Positions 1 to 10,502 of a stretch of DNA of 64,000 bases are shown piece by piece. Position numbers and translations under genes: made by a program. Origin of the DNA: Nodosilinea nodulosa PCC 7104 (GTDB taxonomy: Bacteria; Cyanobacteriota; Cyanobacteriia; Phormidesmidales; Phormidesmidaceae); the NCBI RefSeq assembly GCF_000309385.1, contig NZ_JH976537.1:2678010-2742009 (forward strand), in the 5' to 3' direction. The number at the start of each line of letters is the position of its first letter. Position 1 is the first letter of the stretch. The notes below the pieces were generated by a model, which was given only the letters and a program-made list of their open reading frames with translations, was not told where the DNA came from and did not search any database.

Positions 1-1035
1 CTGGTGATCACGGCTGTCTTCATCTACACCCTGGTGGGCGGCCTGGAGGCGACGATCTTTACCGACGCCATCCAGTTTGCGGTGATTGTGCCGCTGCTGC
101 TGCTGAGCTTTGGCATTGCGGTGTTTGCCCTGGGCGGCTGGGGCAGTGCGATCGCGCCCGTATCCCAATCTGCGCCTGAACTGCTGACCCTGGCCAATGG
201 TCCCGGCATTCAGTTTGGGGCCACGCTGGTAATCGCGGTGATTGCCGCTGAGATGTTTAACCAGACCAACTGGCAGCGGATCTACGCCTGCAAGAGCGAT
301 CGGGTGGTGCGGCAGTCCTTTCTGGGTTCCTTCCTGCTGATTTTGCCGATGCTGTTTATTGCCGGGCTGCTGGGCATTTTGGCGATGAACTTTGGCTTTA
401 ACGACGATCGCGCCTTTTTCTCGCTGATTCAGGCGCTGGCGCTGCCGGGCTGGGTCAGCATTGCGGTGCTGGTGCTAGTTCTGGCCCTGGTGATGAGTAG
501 CCTGGACTCGCTGCTCAACGGCATCGCCAGCGTATTTACCCCCGATCTGCTGCGCTTTTTTCCCGATCAATCTACCCATGGCATTTTGCGGCTGAGCCGG
601 GTGCTGACGGTCGCCGTGGGCATTCCCGCGATCGCGATCGCCTCGCGGGGCTACAACGTGCTGTACCTGTTTTTGCTGGCCGATCTGGTCTGCGCCGGGG
701 CGCTGTTTCCGGTGCTGTTTGGCCTGTATTCCAGACGGCTGACGGGGACGATGGCGTTTTGGAGCGCGATCGCATCCATTGCCGCTGGTGCCCTGTTCTT
801 CCCCCGGCCCGACTTTAGCCCCTGGAATGGCTTGCCCTTCGCGGGCGATCTGCTGGTCAGCTTTGCCGCCCCGATCGTAGTGTCGATAGTGCTCTGCCTG
901 GGCTGGATTCAGCTGATGGCCAGCCAGGGCAAGACGGAGGCGTTTGACTTTGGCATTCTCAGCCGTGACATCCGCGCCTACGGCGAGGGGGAAGGGTTAG
1001 CGATAGCAAGTGCGGTGGAAGAAGCCCCTAACTAA
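1..1035 (+). CDS. sodium:solute symporter (SSS family), C-terminal part
   Basis: The reading frame is open from the first base, so the gene starts upstream of the window and only about 344 C-terminal residues are seen. They form a string of hydrophobic helices typical of the LeuT-fold SSS family, which couples inward sodium flow to uptake of a small solute across the plasma membrane. The stretch ALVMSSLDSLLNG, about residue 160 of the visible part, matches the family's conserved serine-pair helix that contributes to the second sodium site. The stop is TAA at 1033. The substrate (sugar, amino acid, urea and so on) cannot be told from this half, and the next gene, thiC, gives no clue. Family assignment is fairly sure; substrate is unknown. 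Confidence 0.85.
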   Translation: MVITAVFIYTLVGGLEATIFTDAIQFAVIVPLLLLSFGIAVFALGGWGSAIAPVSQSAPELLTLANGPGIQFGATLVIAVIAAEMFNQTNWQRIYACKSDRVVRQSFLGSFLLILPMLFIAGLLGILAMNFGFNDDRAFFSLIQALALPGWVSIAVLVLVLALVMSSLDSLLNGIASVFTPDLLRFFPDQSTHGILRLSRVLTVAVGIPAIAIASRGYNVLYLFLLADLVCAGALFPVLFGLYSRRLTGTMAFWSAIASIAAGALFFPRPDFSPWNGLPFAGDLLVSFAAPIVVSIVLCLGWIQLMASQGKTEAFDFGILSRDIRAYGEGEGLAIASAVEEAPN

Positions 1036-1169
1036 CGCAGTCAACAGGCCAACCACTGCCTCTCTTTTTAAGGGGGGTTGGGGGATCTCCAGGAGCATTC
1101 TTGCGGCAATCAACGCCCCATCGCCAAGACTCAATCCCCCACTTTCTTTCGGTAGACAGGCTCGCTAAG

Positions 1170-1188
1170 GCCCCCTTGAAAAGGGGGC
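1170..1188. repeat. stem-loop GCCCCCTT-N3-AAGGGGGC
   Basis: A perfect 8-bp stem with a 3-base loop lies between the symporter and thiC. A second copy of the same design, with a 9-bp stem, is at 14882-14902, and a related purine run is at 1070-1095. It could act as a terminator for the symporter, but there is no T-tract directly after it, so it may simply be a dispersed cyanobacterial repeat. No other feature, and no thiamine riboswitch, is visible in the gap 1036-1255. Confidence 0.5.
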
Positions 1189-1252
1189 AGGTTCTACCCC
1201 ATCAACATTTCCTGGAAATCCAAAATCGTACATCTAAAATTACCTGAGGTAA

Positions 1253-2644
<1,392 letters not shown>

Positions 2645-2705
2645 CCCAGGTCTTTTAGGAAACACAAACTACTCATCCCGACTGTTCACGGGTGACTGAG
2701 CATAG

Positions 2706-2731
2706 CCCCACTCCAGGCCGCTGGGGTGGGG
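2706..2731. terminator. GC-rich hairpin downstream of thiC
   Basis: An 11-bp stem CCCCACTCCAG / CTGGGGTGGGG (one G-T wobble) closes a 4-base loop, 60 bases after the thiC stop and 50 bases before the next gene. The position suits a terminator for thiC. The bases after it are not a clear T-run, so Rho-independent function is an inference. Confidence 0.45.
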
Positions 2732-2781
2732 TATCTAACTGATAAAGCTACAATAATGACCACGCGATTCGGTGGTTCCTA

Positions 2782-3240
2782 ATGCAGACAACCACGCTCT
2801 ACGACCAAGACTTCCACGCCTGGGCTCAGCGCCAGGTTGAGCTACTGCGCTCGGGTCAACTGGCCAAACTCGATATTGAAAACCTGGCTGAGGAAATTGA
2901 ATCATTGGGTAGGCAAGAACGCCAGGAGCTTCGCAATCGCTTGGGGATCCTGCTCGGGCATTTGCTCAAGTGGTACTACCAACCCGAAGCCCGCACTAAA
3001 AGCTGGGCGGCCACGATTCAAGAGCAGCGCCGCAGAATTCAGCGTCACCTCCAGGAAAACCCCAGCTTGAAGCCCTATCTTGCTGAGGCGATCGCCATCG
3101 GCTACGAAGATGGCCTGGATTTGGTCAACATAGAAACGCCCCTCAACCCCCAGCAGCTGCCGCAAACTTGCCCTTTTTCTGAAGCAGAAATCTTTGAGCA
3201 GCCTATCGACTGGCCGCCGTCATCTGCCTCGCCTTCCTGA
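2782..3240 (+). CDS. DUF29 family protein
   Basis: 152 residues. The start (TTLYDQDFHAWAQRQVELLR) and the block LDIENLAEEIESLGRQE are the hallmarks of DUF29, a family present in many copies in cyanobacterial genomes. It is a soluble, mostly helical protein; no catalytic residues are obvious and its role is not established. Start at the first ATG gives the family's usual N-terminus. It stands alone between thiC and the IS110 element, so context says nothing about its job. Confidence 0.88.
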   Translation: MQTTTLYDQDFHAWAQRQVELLRSGQLAKLDIENLAEEIESLGRQERQELRNRLGILLGHLLKWYYQPEARTKSWAATIQEQRRRIQRHLQENPSLKPYLAEAIAIGYEDGLDLVNIETPLNPQQLPQTCPFSEAEIFEQPIDWPPSSASPS

Positions 3241-3640
3241 CCACAGGATTGTTAATAGGGTGGGTCATCGCGATTGGCTCTGGCTTTACACCGTAGCCCA
3301 ACCGCCCGACACACCGCTCACCCAAATCGAGCCTGCGGCCATGGGTAAGCGGTAGGTTACAGCGAAGCGACAGGTAAACTGCTGGTGGCATGATAGAAGG
3401 GTCGCCTAACCCACCCTTGTATGTAAGGTTTGGCCCAAAATAGACCTAGGAGTGACTCTGGACGCACCCTAAAGCCCTTTGGAGCTTGCTATGTAGAACA
3501 AGAGCCTCCCCCTTTCATTGACCTAGATTGCCGCCAGCAGACTGGACAGTATATTAGGGAGTCCTGAGATTCCCAAGCTGGATAACAAGGATAGCGCTGA
3601 GAGCGATCTGCCCCCTTGCCGTCATCAGGAGTATCGAACC
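3241..3640. other. non-coding leader of the IS110-type element
   Basis: A 400-base stretch without a convincing gene. A short inverted pair, TAGGGTGGGT near 3256 and ACCCACCCTT near 3408, brackets its first half. The part nearest the transposase (about 3480-3640) can form small hairpins, for example GGGA-N9-TCCC and AGCGCT/AGCGAT. IS110-family elements are known to encode a bridge RNA in a non-coding end next to the recombinase gene, so this is where one would be expected. I could not define the element's left end. Confidence 0.35.
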
Positions 3641-4639
3641 ATGACTCAAAACCTGATTCCCGTTGGCATTGATGTGAGCAAAGCCACCTTACATGTGGCG
3701 ATTCTATTTCCAGAGCGTGCCAAACCCCAGTATCAGACCTTTGATAACACCGAAGTGGGTTATGCCGCCTTGCAGGCGTGGTTAATCGAGGCCGGGGTGA
3801 AGACGGCCCATGTATGCCTAGAGGCGACCAGTATATATGGCCATGGTGTAGCGACAGCGCTCCACCAGCAGGGCTACCGGGTCAGCATTGTCAACCCGGT
3901 GCGGATTCACGGCTACGCCAAAAGCCAACTCAAGCGCACCAAAGCTGATCGCCCTGATGCTACGCTGATTGCCCAGTTCTGCCGTGACCTCAAGCCCAGT
4001 GCCTGGCAACCGTCATCAGCGGACATCCAAACGCTACAAGAGTACACCCGCCGTCTCGATGCCCTCACCCACATGCTGACCCAGGAGAAGAACCGCTTGG
4101 CCATCAGTTCCGACGCGCTAAAGTCTGATATTCAAGCCCACATCACCTTCCTCGAAGCCCAGGTCAAGGCGTTAAAAAAGCAGCTGCGCAGTCATATCCA
4201 GAGCCATGAGCACTTGCAGGCCCAGGCGGACTTGCTGGTCTCCATCGTGGGCATCGGCCCCGATACCGCCGCCCGGCTGCTGGCTGAAATCGGCGATATT
4301 CATGCCTTTACCTCCGCTCGTCAGCTCGCTGCCTATGCGGGGTTAACGCCCCAAGAACATACCTCTGGCACATCAGTGCAGGGCAAAACCCGACTCTGCA
4401 AGATTGGCAATGCCCGCATGCGAAAAGCGCTGTATTTCCCGGCCATCGCCTTCCTGCGCCATGCCCGAGAACTTCACCCTTGGTGTGAGCGCCTAACGGC
4501 GGCGGGCAAAACCAAAATGGCGATTATCGGCGCTGCTATGCACAAGCTCATTCGTATCGTCTACGGCGTGTTGTCCTCAGGTCAACTCTACGATCCTGAA
4601 AAGCTGAAACCCCAAAAATCGGCCTTGGCTGTCCCTTGA
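3641..4639 (+). CDS. IS110 family transposase (DEDD recombinase)
   Basis: 332 residues with the two-part layout of IS110 recombinases. The RuvC-like N-terminal domain begins VGIDVSKATLHV (Asp11 is the first acidic residue) and continues through CLEATSIYG and KADRPDATLIAQF. A central helical linker follows. The C-terminal Transposase_20 domain has an HhH-like LVSIVGIGPDTAARLLAEIG and the block SGTSVQGKTRLCKIGNARMR, which carries the family's conserved serine region. The gene is full length, with AGGAG just upstream of the ATG. IS110 elements move without terminal inverted repeats, and none is visible. It sits between DUF29 and mmsA and seems intact. Confidence 0.95.
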   Translation: MTQNLIPVGIDVSKATLHVAILFPERAKPQYQTFDNTEVGYAALQAWLIEAGVKTAHVCLEATSIYGHGVATALHQQGYRVSIVNPVRIHGYAKSQLKRTKADRPDATLIAQFCRDLKPSAWQPSSADIQTLQEYTRRLDALTHMLTQEKNRLAISSDALKSDIQAHITFLEAQVKALKKQLRSHIQSHEHLQAQADLLVSIVGIGPDTAARLLAEIGDIHAFTSARQLAAYAGLTPQEHTSGTSVQGKTRLCKIGNARMRKALYFPAIAFLRHARELHPWCERLTAAGKTKMAIIGAAMHKLIRIVYGVLSSGQLYDPEKLKPQKSALAVP

Positions 4640-4737
4640 CGATCTCGGGCCAACACAGTATCTACGTGCGCTCTATGGAAATTCATGGGCCAAAGCAGGG
4701 CCTATGATGCTTAGAGAAGAGTCATCACGGCACCGCT

Positions 4738-6216
4738 ATGACGCAATCGGGGATTCTCAAGAACTACATCGACGGCCAGTGGGTACCGTCCGCCGCAGAG
4801 GAAATGCTTGCGGTAGATAACCCGGCCACTGGAGAAGTACTGGGTCAGGTGCCCGTTTCCCCAAAAGATGAGGTCGATCGCGCTGCCCGTGCCGCCGCCG
4901 CCGCCTTCGAAGAGTGGCGTCGCGTGCCGCCACCCCAGCGGGTGCAGCCCCTGTTTAAGCTCAAGGATCTGCTGGAAACCCACCTGGACGAGCTGGCCCA
5001 GATTGTCACCCAGGAGTGCGGCAAAACCCTGGCCGAGTCAAAGGGCGAGCTGCGGCGGGCGATCGAGAATGTGGAAGTCGCCTGCGGCATTCCGATGATG
5101 ATGCAGGGCACGGTGCTGGAAGACGTTGCCAGCGGCATCGACGAGTTTATGATTCGGCAACCGCTGGGGGTGGCGGCGGCGATCGCACCCTTCAACTTCC
5201 CCGCCATGATTCCCTTTTGGTTTATGCCCTACGCCCTGGCCTGCGGCAACACCTACATCGTCAAACCCTCCGAAAAAGTGCCCCTGACCATGCAGCGCAT
5301 CTTCGAGCTGCTGGATGCGGCGGGCTTCCCTGCTGGCGTAGTGAACCTGGTGAATGGCGCTAAAGAAACCGTGGATGCGATTCTGGAGCACCCCACCATT
5401 CGGGCGATCAGCTTTGTCGGGTCTTCCCCGGTGGCGCGCTACATCTACGCCCAGGCGGCGGCCCACGGCAAGCGGGTGCAGTGCCAGGGCGGTGCCAAAA
5501 ACCCTGTGATTGTGCTGCCCGATGCCGATCGCGACATGACCACCCGTATTGTCGCCGATAGCGCCTTTGGCTGTGCCGGTCAGCGCTGTCTGGCCGCATC
5601 CCTGGCGGTGACTGTGGGGGAAGCGGGGGAGTGGTTTACCGACGCGATCGCCCACACCGCCGCCACCCGCACCGTCGGCAATGGCTTAGACGCCAATGTG
5701 CAGATGGGGCCGGTGATCACCGCCCAGAGTCAGCAGCGCATTGAGAACCTGATTCAAACCGGGGCGGATGAGGGAGCAACGGTGCTCGTGGATGGTCGCC
5801 ATGCCCAAATCCCTGACCTGACAGCAGGCAACTTCGTCAAACCCACGGTGCTGCAAAACGTTCCTCCCAACGGCGAAATTGCCCACACCGAAATTTTTGG
5901 CCCGGTGCTGGGGCTGATGCCGGTGGAGACGATCGAAGATGCGATCGCCCTCGTAAACCAAAGTCCCTGGGGCAACATGGCCTGCCTGTTCACCAACAGC
6001 GGGGCCGCCGCCCGCCAGTTTCGCTACGAGGCCACCGCTGGCAACATCGGCATCAACATCGGCGTGGCCGCACCGATGGCCTTCTTCCCCTTCAGCGGCT
6101 GGAAGGACAGCTTCTTCGGCGACCTCCACGGGCAGGGAGCCCACGCGGTGGAATTTTTCACCCAAACTAAGGTGGTGGTCGAGCGCTGGCCCAAAGAGTG
6201 GAGCCGCCAGTTTTGA
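4738..6216 (+). CDS. mmsA: CoA-acylating methylmalonate-semialdehyde dehydrogenase
   Basis: 492 residues of the aldehyde dehydrogenase fold. MMSDH oxidises methylmalonate or malonate semialdehyde with NAD+ and CoA to propionyl- or acetyl-CoA in valine and inositol breakdown. The catalytic cysteine is Cys284 in GCAGQRCLA. The usual ALDH glutamate of the LGGK loop is replaced by CQGGAKN (249-255), as in the CoA-dependent MMSDH branch. NAD-binding elements ([27 protein letters not shown]) are present. The ribosome site is weak. No other valine or inositol catabolic genes are nearby, so its physiological substrate here is open. Confidence 0.92.
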   Translation: MTQSGILKNYIDGQWVPSAAEEMLAVDNPATGEVLGQVPVSPKDEVDRAARAAAAAFEEWRRVPPPQRVQPLFKLKDLLETHLDELAQIVTQECGKTLAESKGELRRAIENVEVACGIPMMMQGTVLEDVASGIDEFMIRQPLGVAAAIAPFNFPAMIPFWFMPYALACGNTYIVKPSEKVPLTMQRIFELLDAAGFPAGVVNLVNGAKETVDAILEHPTIRAISFVGSSPVARYIYAQAAAHGKRVQCQGGAKNPVIVLPDADRDMTTRIVADSAFGCAGQRCLAASLAVTVGEAGEWFTDAIAHTAATRTVGNGLDANVQMGPVITAQSQQRIENLIQTGADEGATVLVDGRHAQIPDLTAGNFVKPTVLQNVPPNGEIAHTEIFGPVLGLMPVETIEDAIALVNQSPWGNMACLFTNSGAAARQFRYEATAGNIGINIGVAAPMAFFPFSGWKDSFFGDLHGQGAHAVEFFTQTKVVVERWPKEWSRQF

Positions 6217-6325
6217 GAGCAACCACCCCACCGCGCTACGGTGTCGGGCAATGGATGGAGGATGCCCATGGTTTCGACGCTAGCGGTGCAACCGCGCTGG
6301 ATCAGGTCGATGATGTGGCCTTTGC

Positions 6326-6712
6326 TCATGCCCACACTCGCTGGATAGGATAGGCGTCAAAAGCCGTGTCGACACTTACAACAGCTAACGAATGTGTAAT
6401 TGCTTGAGCAATCAGCATGCGATCGAACGGATCGCGATGATGCAGTGGCAATGTTAGATATTGTTCGGCGTCCTTAAAAGAAATTTGAAGTATCTCAATC
6501 TCTAATTCTGTGAGCAGTTCTTCTAATGCGCTGAAAGGATTTTCTAACGCTAATTTCCCTAACCCTAGCTTGATAGCAATTTCCCAAATGCTGGCAATAC
6601 TGAAGAAGATGCTGTTGGCATTTGAGTCAATGACTTCTCTGGCTTTTACACTGAGTTTTGAGCTACCTTCAATGTGCCAAAGTAAGGCATGAGCGTCGAT
6701 TAGGGCTCTCAT
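6326..6712 (-). CDS. PIN-domain toxin VapC, cut off from its antitoxin by an IS
   Basis: 128 residues of a PIN ribonuclease. Asp6 in the first strand, the glutamate in SIWEIAIKLGLGKL, and DPFDRMLIAQA and SVDTAFD carry the expected acidic residues. VapC toxins cleave tRNA or rRNA and are neutralised by a co-transcribed antitoxin. The reading frame is intact, but an ISAs1 element is inserted immediately before the start codon: the ATG itself belongs to the 10-bp target duplication. The original ribosome site (end of the antitoxin gene) is now 1.3 kb away, and the bases before the ATG are the IS end TTACCCTG. Expression is therefore probably low. The antitoxin survives at 8055-8276. Confidence 0.88.
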   Translation of the reverse strand: MRALIDAHALLWHIEGSSKLSVKAREVIDSNANSIFFSIASIWEIAIKLGLGKLALENPFSALEELLTELEIEILQISFKDAEQYLTLPLHHRDPFDRMLIAQAITHSLAVVSVDTAFDAYPIQRVWA

Positions 6713-8042
6713 CAGGGTAAGCGCAAGAAAACTATCGATACATTGTGCTAGGTTGCGAGCCCTGCAGCAAGGACAGTGAGCATGTAGTCAGGACTCATTG
6801 AGGCTCGCTTTGCCTTCTGCTTAAGACTTCGTTTTTTTGAGGTTTCTTGGTTCAGCACACTGATGGCCAAGCGCCTCAGGAGCGCCATATTCTCGCCACC
6901 GTGGCCCCGCCTGATGCGAGACTTATCCTCGCCCCAGGTGACATCGAGCACCCAATGGAGTTGATTTTCGATACCCCAATGGGTGCGAATCGCCCGGCCA
7001 GCCATGGCGGCATCACAGGGCAATGACGTGAGATAAACCATCGTCTCTCGGGTGATCTTGTTCCAGAGATGTCGGACTCGCTTCACGAAGACGATGGTTT
7101 TGAGGCCCACCCATTGCTCGATTTGGTGTAGGTCTCCCATGGCGGCGATGGGTACAGCCCACACCTGCCGATGCTCCCGCCGATGATGGCCCGACTCCAC
7201 CCGAGCGTCATAACTGTGCTCTAGAGCGGTAAAGTTACCGGCTTCAGCCTGCTCAAACCAGGCCGTGACCTCGGCCCACAGGGTGGGGTGATTGGCCTTG
7301 AGACAGAGGACATAGTCGGCCCCGTGCCCAACGATCTCACGAGCAATTTCCTTCTGGGTGCCCATGGCATCGAGGGTGATGATGCAGCCGCTGATATCGA
7401 GAAGTTTCAGCAACGCAGGAATGGCGGTGATCTCGTTGCTCTTGGAGGCAACTTTGACTTGCCCTAACAACAGCCGATGCTCGCTGGCCCAGGCGCTGAC
7501 GACGTGGAGCGCAGACTGCTTGGCGTTGCGGTCATAGGAGCCTTTAATCGTCTTGCCATCGATGGGAATCACTTGGGCTCCACTGCTCTCAACGATCTGC
7601 TTCACCCAGCCCAGAAAGCAACGCTCTAGGGCTTCAGGGGCCATCCGCTCGAACAAACGACGATAGGTGTCGGCATGGGGCACGCCGTTCGGTATCGAGA
7701 ACAGGGTACTCAGCCACGCCTCGTGACTCTCGGCATAGGTTTCGATGTCCTCCCACCCCGTCGCGCCGCCGATGACGGCCAGAATCGCGATCATCACAAT
7801 GCTCAAGAACGGGTGCTCTACCCCTTGACTGCCACGCGGGTCTTCTAGTTCAGCAAAGTGTGATTCCCACTGCTGCTGAATGGAGTTAGCATCGGTAGCC
7901 GCGCTCAAGGGTGGCTTGGTCTGACCGGCTTTAGCCGTCTCTTCATTGGGAGCAAAGCCTTGGCTCATGGGGACTCGCTAAGGGTCGCAGTGATAGCATG
8001 CCCCTAGCATGTCACAGACCTATTTTTCTTGCGCTTACCCTG
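6713..8042 (-). mobile_element. complete ISAs1-family insertion sequence, 1330 bp
   Basis: Both ends carry the same 19-bp inverted repeat, CAGGGTAAGCGCAAGAAAA at 6713-6731 and its exact complement at 8024-8042. The element is flanked by a perfect 10-bp direct repeat, GGGCTCTCAT, at 6703-6712 and 8043-8052. Ends starting CAGGG and duplications of 8-10 bp are typical of the ISAs1 family. A single intact transposase gene fills it. Perfect ends, an intact gene and an undamaged duplication point to a recent insertion. It separates a DUF2281 antitoxin gene from the vapC toxin that originally began 2 bases after the antitoxin stop. Confidence 0.95.
6748..7968 (-). CDS. ISAs1 family transposase
   Basis: 406 residues. 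The N-terminal FAELEDPRGSQGVEHPF block is the DDE_Tnp_1-associated domain of ISAs1. It is followed by the DDE core: IPIDGKTIKGSYD (first Asp), ITLDAMGTQKEIA (second Asp) and RTHWGIENQLHWVLDV (Glu). No frameshift or internal stop is seen, so it should be functional. It reads in the same direction as the flanking vapC and antitoxin genes and lies wholly inside the 19-bp repeats. Confidence 0.96.
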   Translation of the reverse strand: MSQGFAPNEETAKAGQTKPPLSAATDANSIQQQWESHFAELEDPRGSQGVEHPFLSIVMIAILAVIGGATGWEDIETYAESHEAWLSTLFSIPNGVPHADTYRRLFERMAPEALERCFLGWVKQIVESSGAQVIPIDGKTIKGSYDRNAKQSALHVVSAWASEHRLLLGQVKVASKSNEITAIPALLKLLDISGCIITLDAMGTQKEIAREIVGHGADYVLCLKANHPTLWAEVTAWFEQAEAGNFTALEHSYDARVESGHHRREHRQVWAVPIAAMGDLHQIEQWVGLKTIVFVKRVRHLWNKITRETMVYLTSLPCDAAMAGRAIRTHWGIENQLHWVLDVTWGEDKSRIRRGHGGENMALLRRLAISVLNQETSKKRSLKQKAKRASMSPDYMLTVLAAGLAT

Positions 8043-8054
8043 GGGCTCTCATAA

Positions 8055-8276
8055 TTACATGTAGTCCTTCATGTCTTCTAGCGGGGCATCAAAATCATCA
8101 GCCATCCAGACTTTACCTTTCCAGACGCCAAATCCGCCTCGCTTTTTATTCTGCGATTCTGACGCATCAGTCTTGTCTAAGTATCGCTCCGACAAAAATT
8201 CGATGTAGTGAAGGACTTCTGTCTGCAACGATTCCGGCAGGGCCTCTAGTTTTTCCAAAAGCGTAGGTTGAATCAT
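8055..8276 (-). CDS. DUF2281 family antitoxin (VapB-type partner)
   Basis: 73 residues starting MIQPTLLEKLEALPESLQ. An upstream in-frame ATG exists, but GGAGAG sits just before this one, so this start is preferred. The N-terminal helix pattern followed by a basic FGVWKGKVWMADDFDAPLED tail is characteristic of DUF2281, a small family usually found directly before PIN toxins. The stop TAA is followed by only TT and then ATGAGAGCCC, the first ten bases of the vapC gene, now repeated at the far side of the ISAs1 element. Antitoxin and toxin were therefore one operon before the insertion. Confidence 0.85.
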   Translation of the reverse strand: MIQPTLLEKLEALPESLQTEVLHYIEFLSERYLDKTDASESQNKKRGGFGVWKGKVWMADDFDAPLEDMKDYM

Positions 8277-8297
8277 GACTTTCTCTCCTTCGCAGCG

Positions 8298-8425
8298 GTA
8301 GGTCGGGTTAGCGTTAGCGTAACCCAACAAAACCGTTACTGGTGCTGGGTTTTCTCCTCGAGAGACGCTAGCCCCAAAGGAGCGGCTCCGCGAACGCGAA
8401 CGCTTCGCTCAACACCAACCTACAG
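8298..8425. repeat. dispersed repeat copy A (GGGTTAGC..GTAACCCAAC)
   Basis: The segment from about 8298 to 8360 is closely similar to 20571-20628: both contain TTAGCGTAACCCAACA, then AACCGTTACTGGTG and GGGTT or GAGTT. It ends with AACACCAACCTACA near 8425, complementary in style to its beginning. Such palindromic elements are common between cyanobacterial genes. The rest of the gap to 8645 shows no gene. Confidence 0.6.
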
Positions 8426-8645
8426 TCGATATCACCCGAGCGGGTACTGTCACCTATCTTGCGGCCTACCTATAGTTGAAATCACCGGGCTACCGAACGG
8501 TTTGGCGACAGAAGCCCCAGTGTTTAGCCCATGCATCTACTGAAATTTCTGTAAAAGCAGTCATTTAGCCCTGCCAGCTTCAGGCCGTTAGGGCTTCAAT
8601 CTCCCTTTCAGCTTTTCACCAGTTCTGATTACCAGGAGTATGTCC

Positions 8646-10502
8646 ATGTCTGATCGTCGACAGGAATCTTATGCTATCCGCCTTGAGGCGGCTGAACTTG
8701 CCAGAAGCCGCAACCACCCCGTACACAAGGCCAACGGCGAAGAGCAGCGGTACGCGGGCGACCAGTACTTTATGTCCTTTACCAAAGGGCTGCCCCACAA
8801 CCCCGAGACCGGGCTGCTGCAAGATCCCCAAGACTTTGTCGAGTTTCGTCGGGCCGTGGATGATGGCTTTATCGATCCGTTTACAGATCGCGTCCGCCAC
8901 GGAGCTAAGTACGAAGTAGCCCTCGATGGCGGTACCTACGTCGTGCAGCCTGACCCCTGCCCCACCGACAACTTCCGCCAGTGGGAAGCGCCCACCGCCG
9001 GAGTTGTGTTTGAGCTAGAAGGCCCCGACTCCCATGCGGTGACCATGCCTCCGGCCCCGGCTCTGCTCGATGCCAGCGGCAACCCCAACCCCGAACTGGC
9101 TCTGGAAATTGCCGAAATCTACGAACTGGCGGTGCTGCGCGATCAGCCCTTAAACGATCTGGAAGCGGGCAGCGCTAACGGTACCGTGCAGGCCTCCATC
9201 GATCGCCTCAATGCCCTCAGCTATATCGGCAACCAAACCGGTCGCCCCCGCATGGTCAACGGCGCTGGCGTGCTAGATGCTCAAATCGTCTTTCGCGGCT
9301 CGTCCCCCGGTGTTGAATTTGGCCCTTACCTGTCGCAGTTCATGCTGATGGGCAATACCGACGTCAACGGCGGCGGCATGGTGGCCGAAGGTTTGATTAA
9401 CTATGGGGCGCTGCAGGCTAACCAGCGGGTGCCCATCGCGGCCCCCGGCGTTAACTACATGACCACCCTGGCCGACTACGTTAAAGTGCAGCGGGGCATC
9501 AGACCAGCGGGCGAAACCTACGTTGACGAGGCTGGGAATCCGGTAACGGGCATGAATCGCCCCGCCCGGCGGTTTATTTCGACCCCCCGCGACCTAGCCA
9601 CCTACGTGCACTACGATGCGCTGTACGAAGCCTATCTGAATGCCTGCCTGATCCTGCTGGGCATGGGCACTCCTTCTGATCCGGCCTTTGACCACCTCTC
9701 TGGAGTGGGCGCGGCTGCCGCCAAGGCTTCCACCCGCCGCCATGCTGGTGGCTTCGCCCTCTACGGCGGGCCTCACATTTTGACTCTGGTCACCGAGGTC
9801 GCCACCCGCGCCCTCAAGGCCGTGCGCTACCAGAAGTTCAACAACCACATTCGGCTGCGCCCTGAAGCTCTGGCCTCCCGCCTGGAACTGATGCGCCGGG
9901 TAAATGACGGTTCGGTATCCGGTAATCTGGTGCCGCCCGCCCTGAAGGCCGATGTCAATGCCTTCCGCCAGGTGCTGGAAACCAACGGCACCCTGGGGGC
10001 CATCTTCTCCGGGCCGGGGCAGGGCACCAACTTCCTGCCCATGGCCTTTCCGGAAGGCTCTCCCATGCACCCGGCCTATGGCGCTGGCCACGCTACCGTA
10101 GCCGGGGCCTGTGTCACTATTCTCAAGGCGTACTTTGACACCAGTGCCGTACTGGTTCAAAACGCCAGCGGGAAGGTGGGCTTTAAACGGGCGGCCAGCG
10201 GCGATACCCCGATCGCGTTCCGGGCTCCGGCGCTGGGGGCTGCCCAGGACAAGCTGGATGCTTTCACCCCGGCTGAGGCCCTCACCCTGGAAGGGGAGTT
10301 GAACAAACTGGCGGCGAACATCTCCATTGGTCGCAACATGGCTGGAGTCCACTACTTCAGCGACTACTACGACAGCCTGCGCATGGGCGAGCAGGTGGCA
10401 ATCGACATTCTGGAAGAGCAGGCCCTGGGCTATATCACCGACCCGTTTGTGCTCTCGCTGACCACCTTCGATGGCGACGTTGTGAGGATTGGCCGCCGAT
10501 GA
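8646..10502 (+). CDS. vanadium-dependent haloperoxidase
   Basis: 618 residues from the second ATG, which has AGGAG at ideal spacing; the ATG at 8640 is too close to it. The length and sequence resemble the large algal and cyanobacterial bromoperoxidases, which use vanadate and hydrogen peroxide to oxidise halides. The vanadate pocket is complete: Lys397 and Arg405 in KFNNHIRLRP, the acid-base His482 in PAYGAGHATVAG, and Arg563 and His569 in GRNMAGVHYFSDYYDS. No signal peptide is evident. The next gene overlaps its stop by four bases, so the two are probably translated together. Halide preference cannot be read from sequence. Confidence 0.94.
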   Translation: MSDRRQESYAIRLEAAELARSRNHPVHKANGEEQRYAGDQYFMSFTKGLPHNPETGLLQDPQDFVEFRRAVDDGFIDPFTDRVRHGAKYEVALDGGTYVVQPDPCPTDNFRQWEAPTAGVVFELEGPDSHAVTMPPAPALLDASGNPNPELALEIAEIYELAVLRDQPLNDLEAGSANGTVQASIDRLNALSYIGNQTGRPRMVNGAGVLDAQIVFRGSSPGVEFGPYLSQFMLMGNTDVNGGGMVAEGLINYGALQANQRVPIAAPGVNYMTTLADYVKVQRGIRPAGETYVDEAGNPVTGMNRPARRFISTPRDLATYVHYDALYEAYLNACLILLGMGTPSDPAFDHLSGVGAAAAKASTRRHAGGFALYGGPHILTLVTEVATRALKAVRYQKFNNHIRLRPEALASRLELMRRVNDGSVSGNLVPPALKADVNAFRQVLETNGTLGAIFSGPGQGTNFLPMAFPEGSPMHPAYGAGHATVAGACVTILKAYFDTSAVLVQNASGKVGFKRAASGDTPIAFRAPALGAAQDKLDAFTPAEALTLEGELNKLAANISIGRNMAGVHYFSDYYDSLRMGEQVAIDILEEQALGYITDPFVLSLTTFDGDVVRIGRR

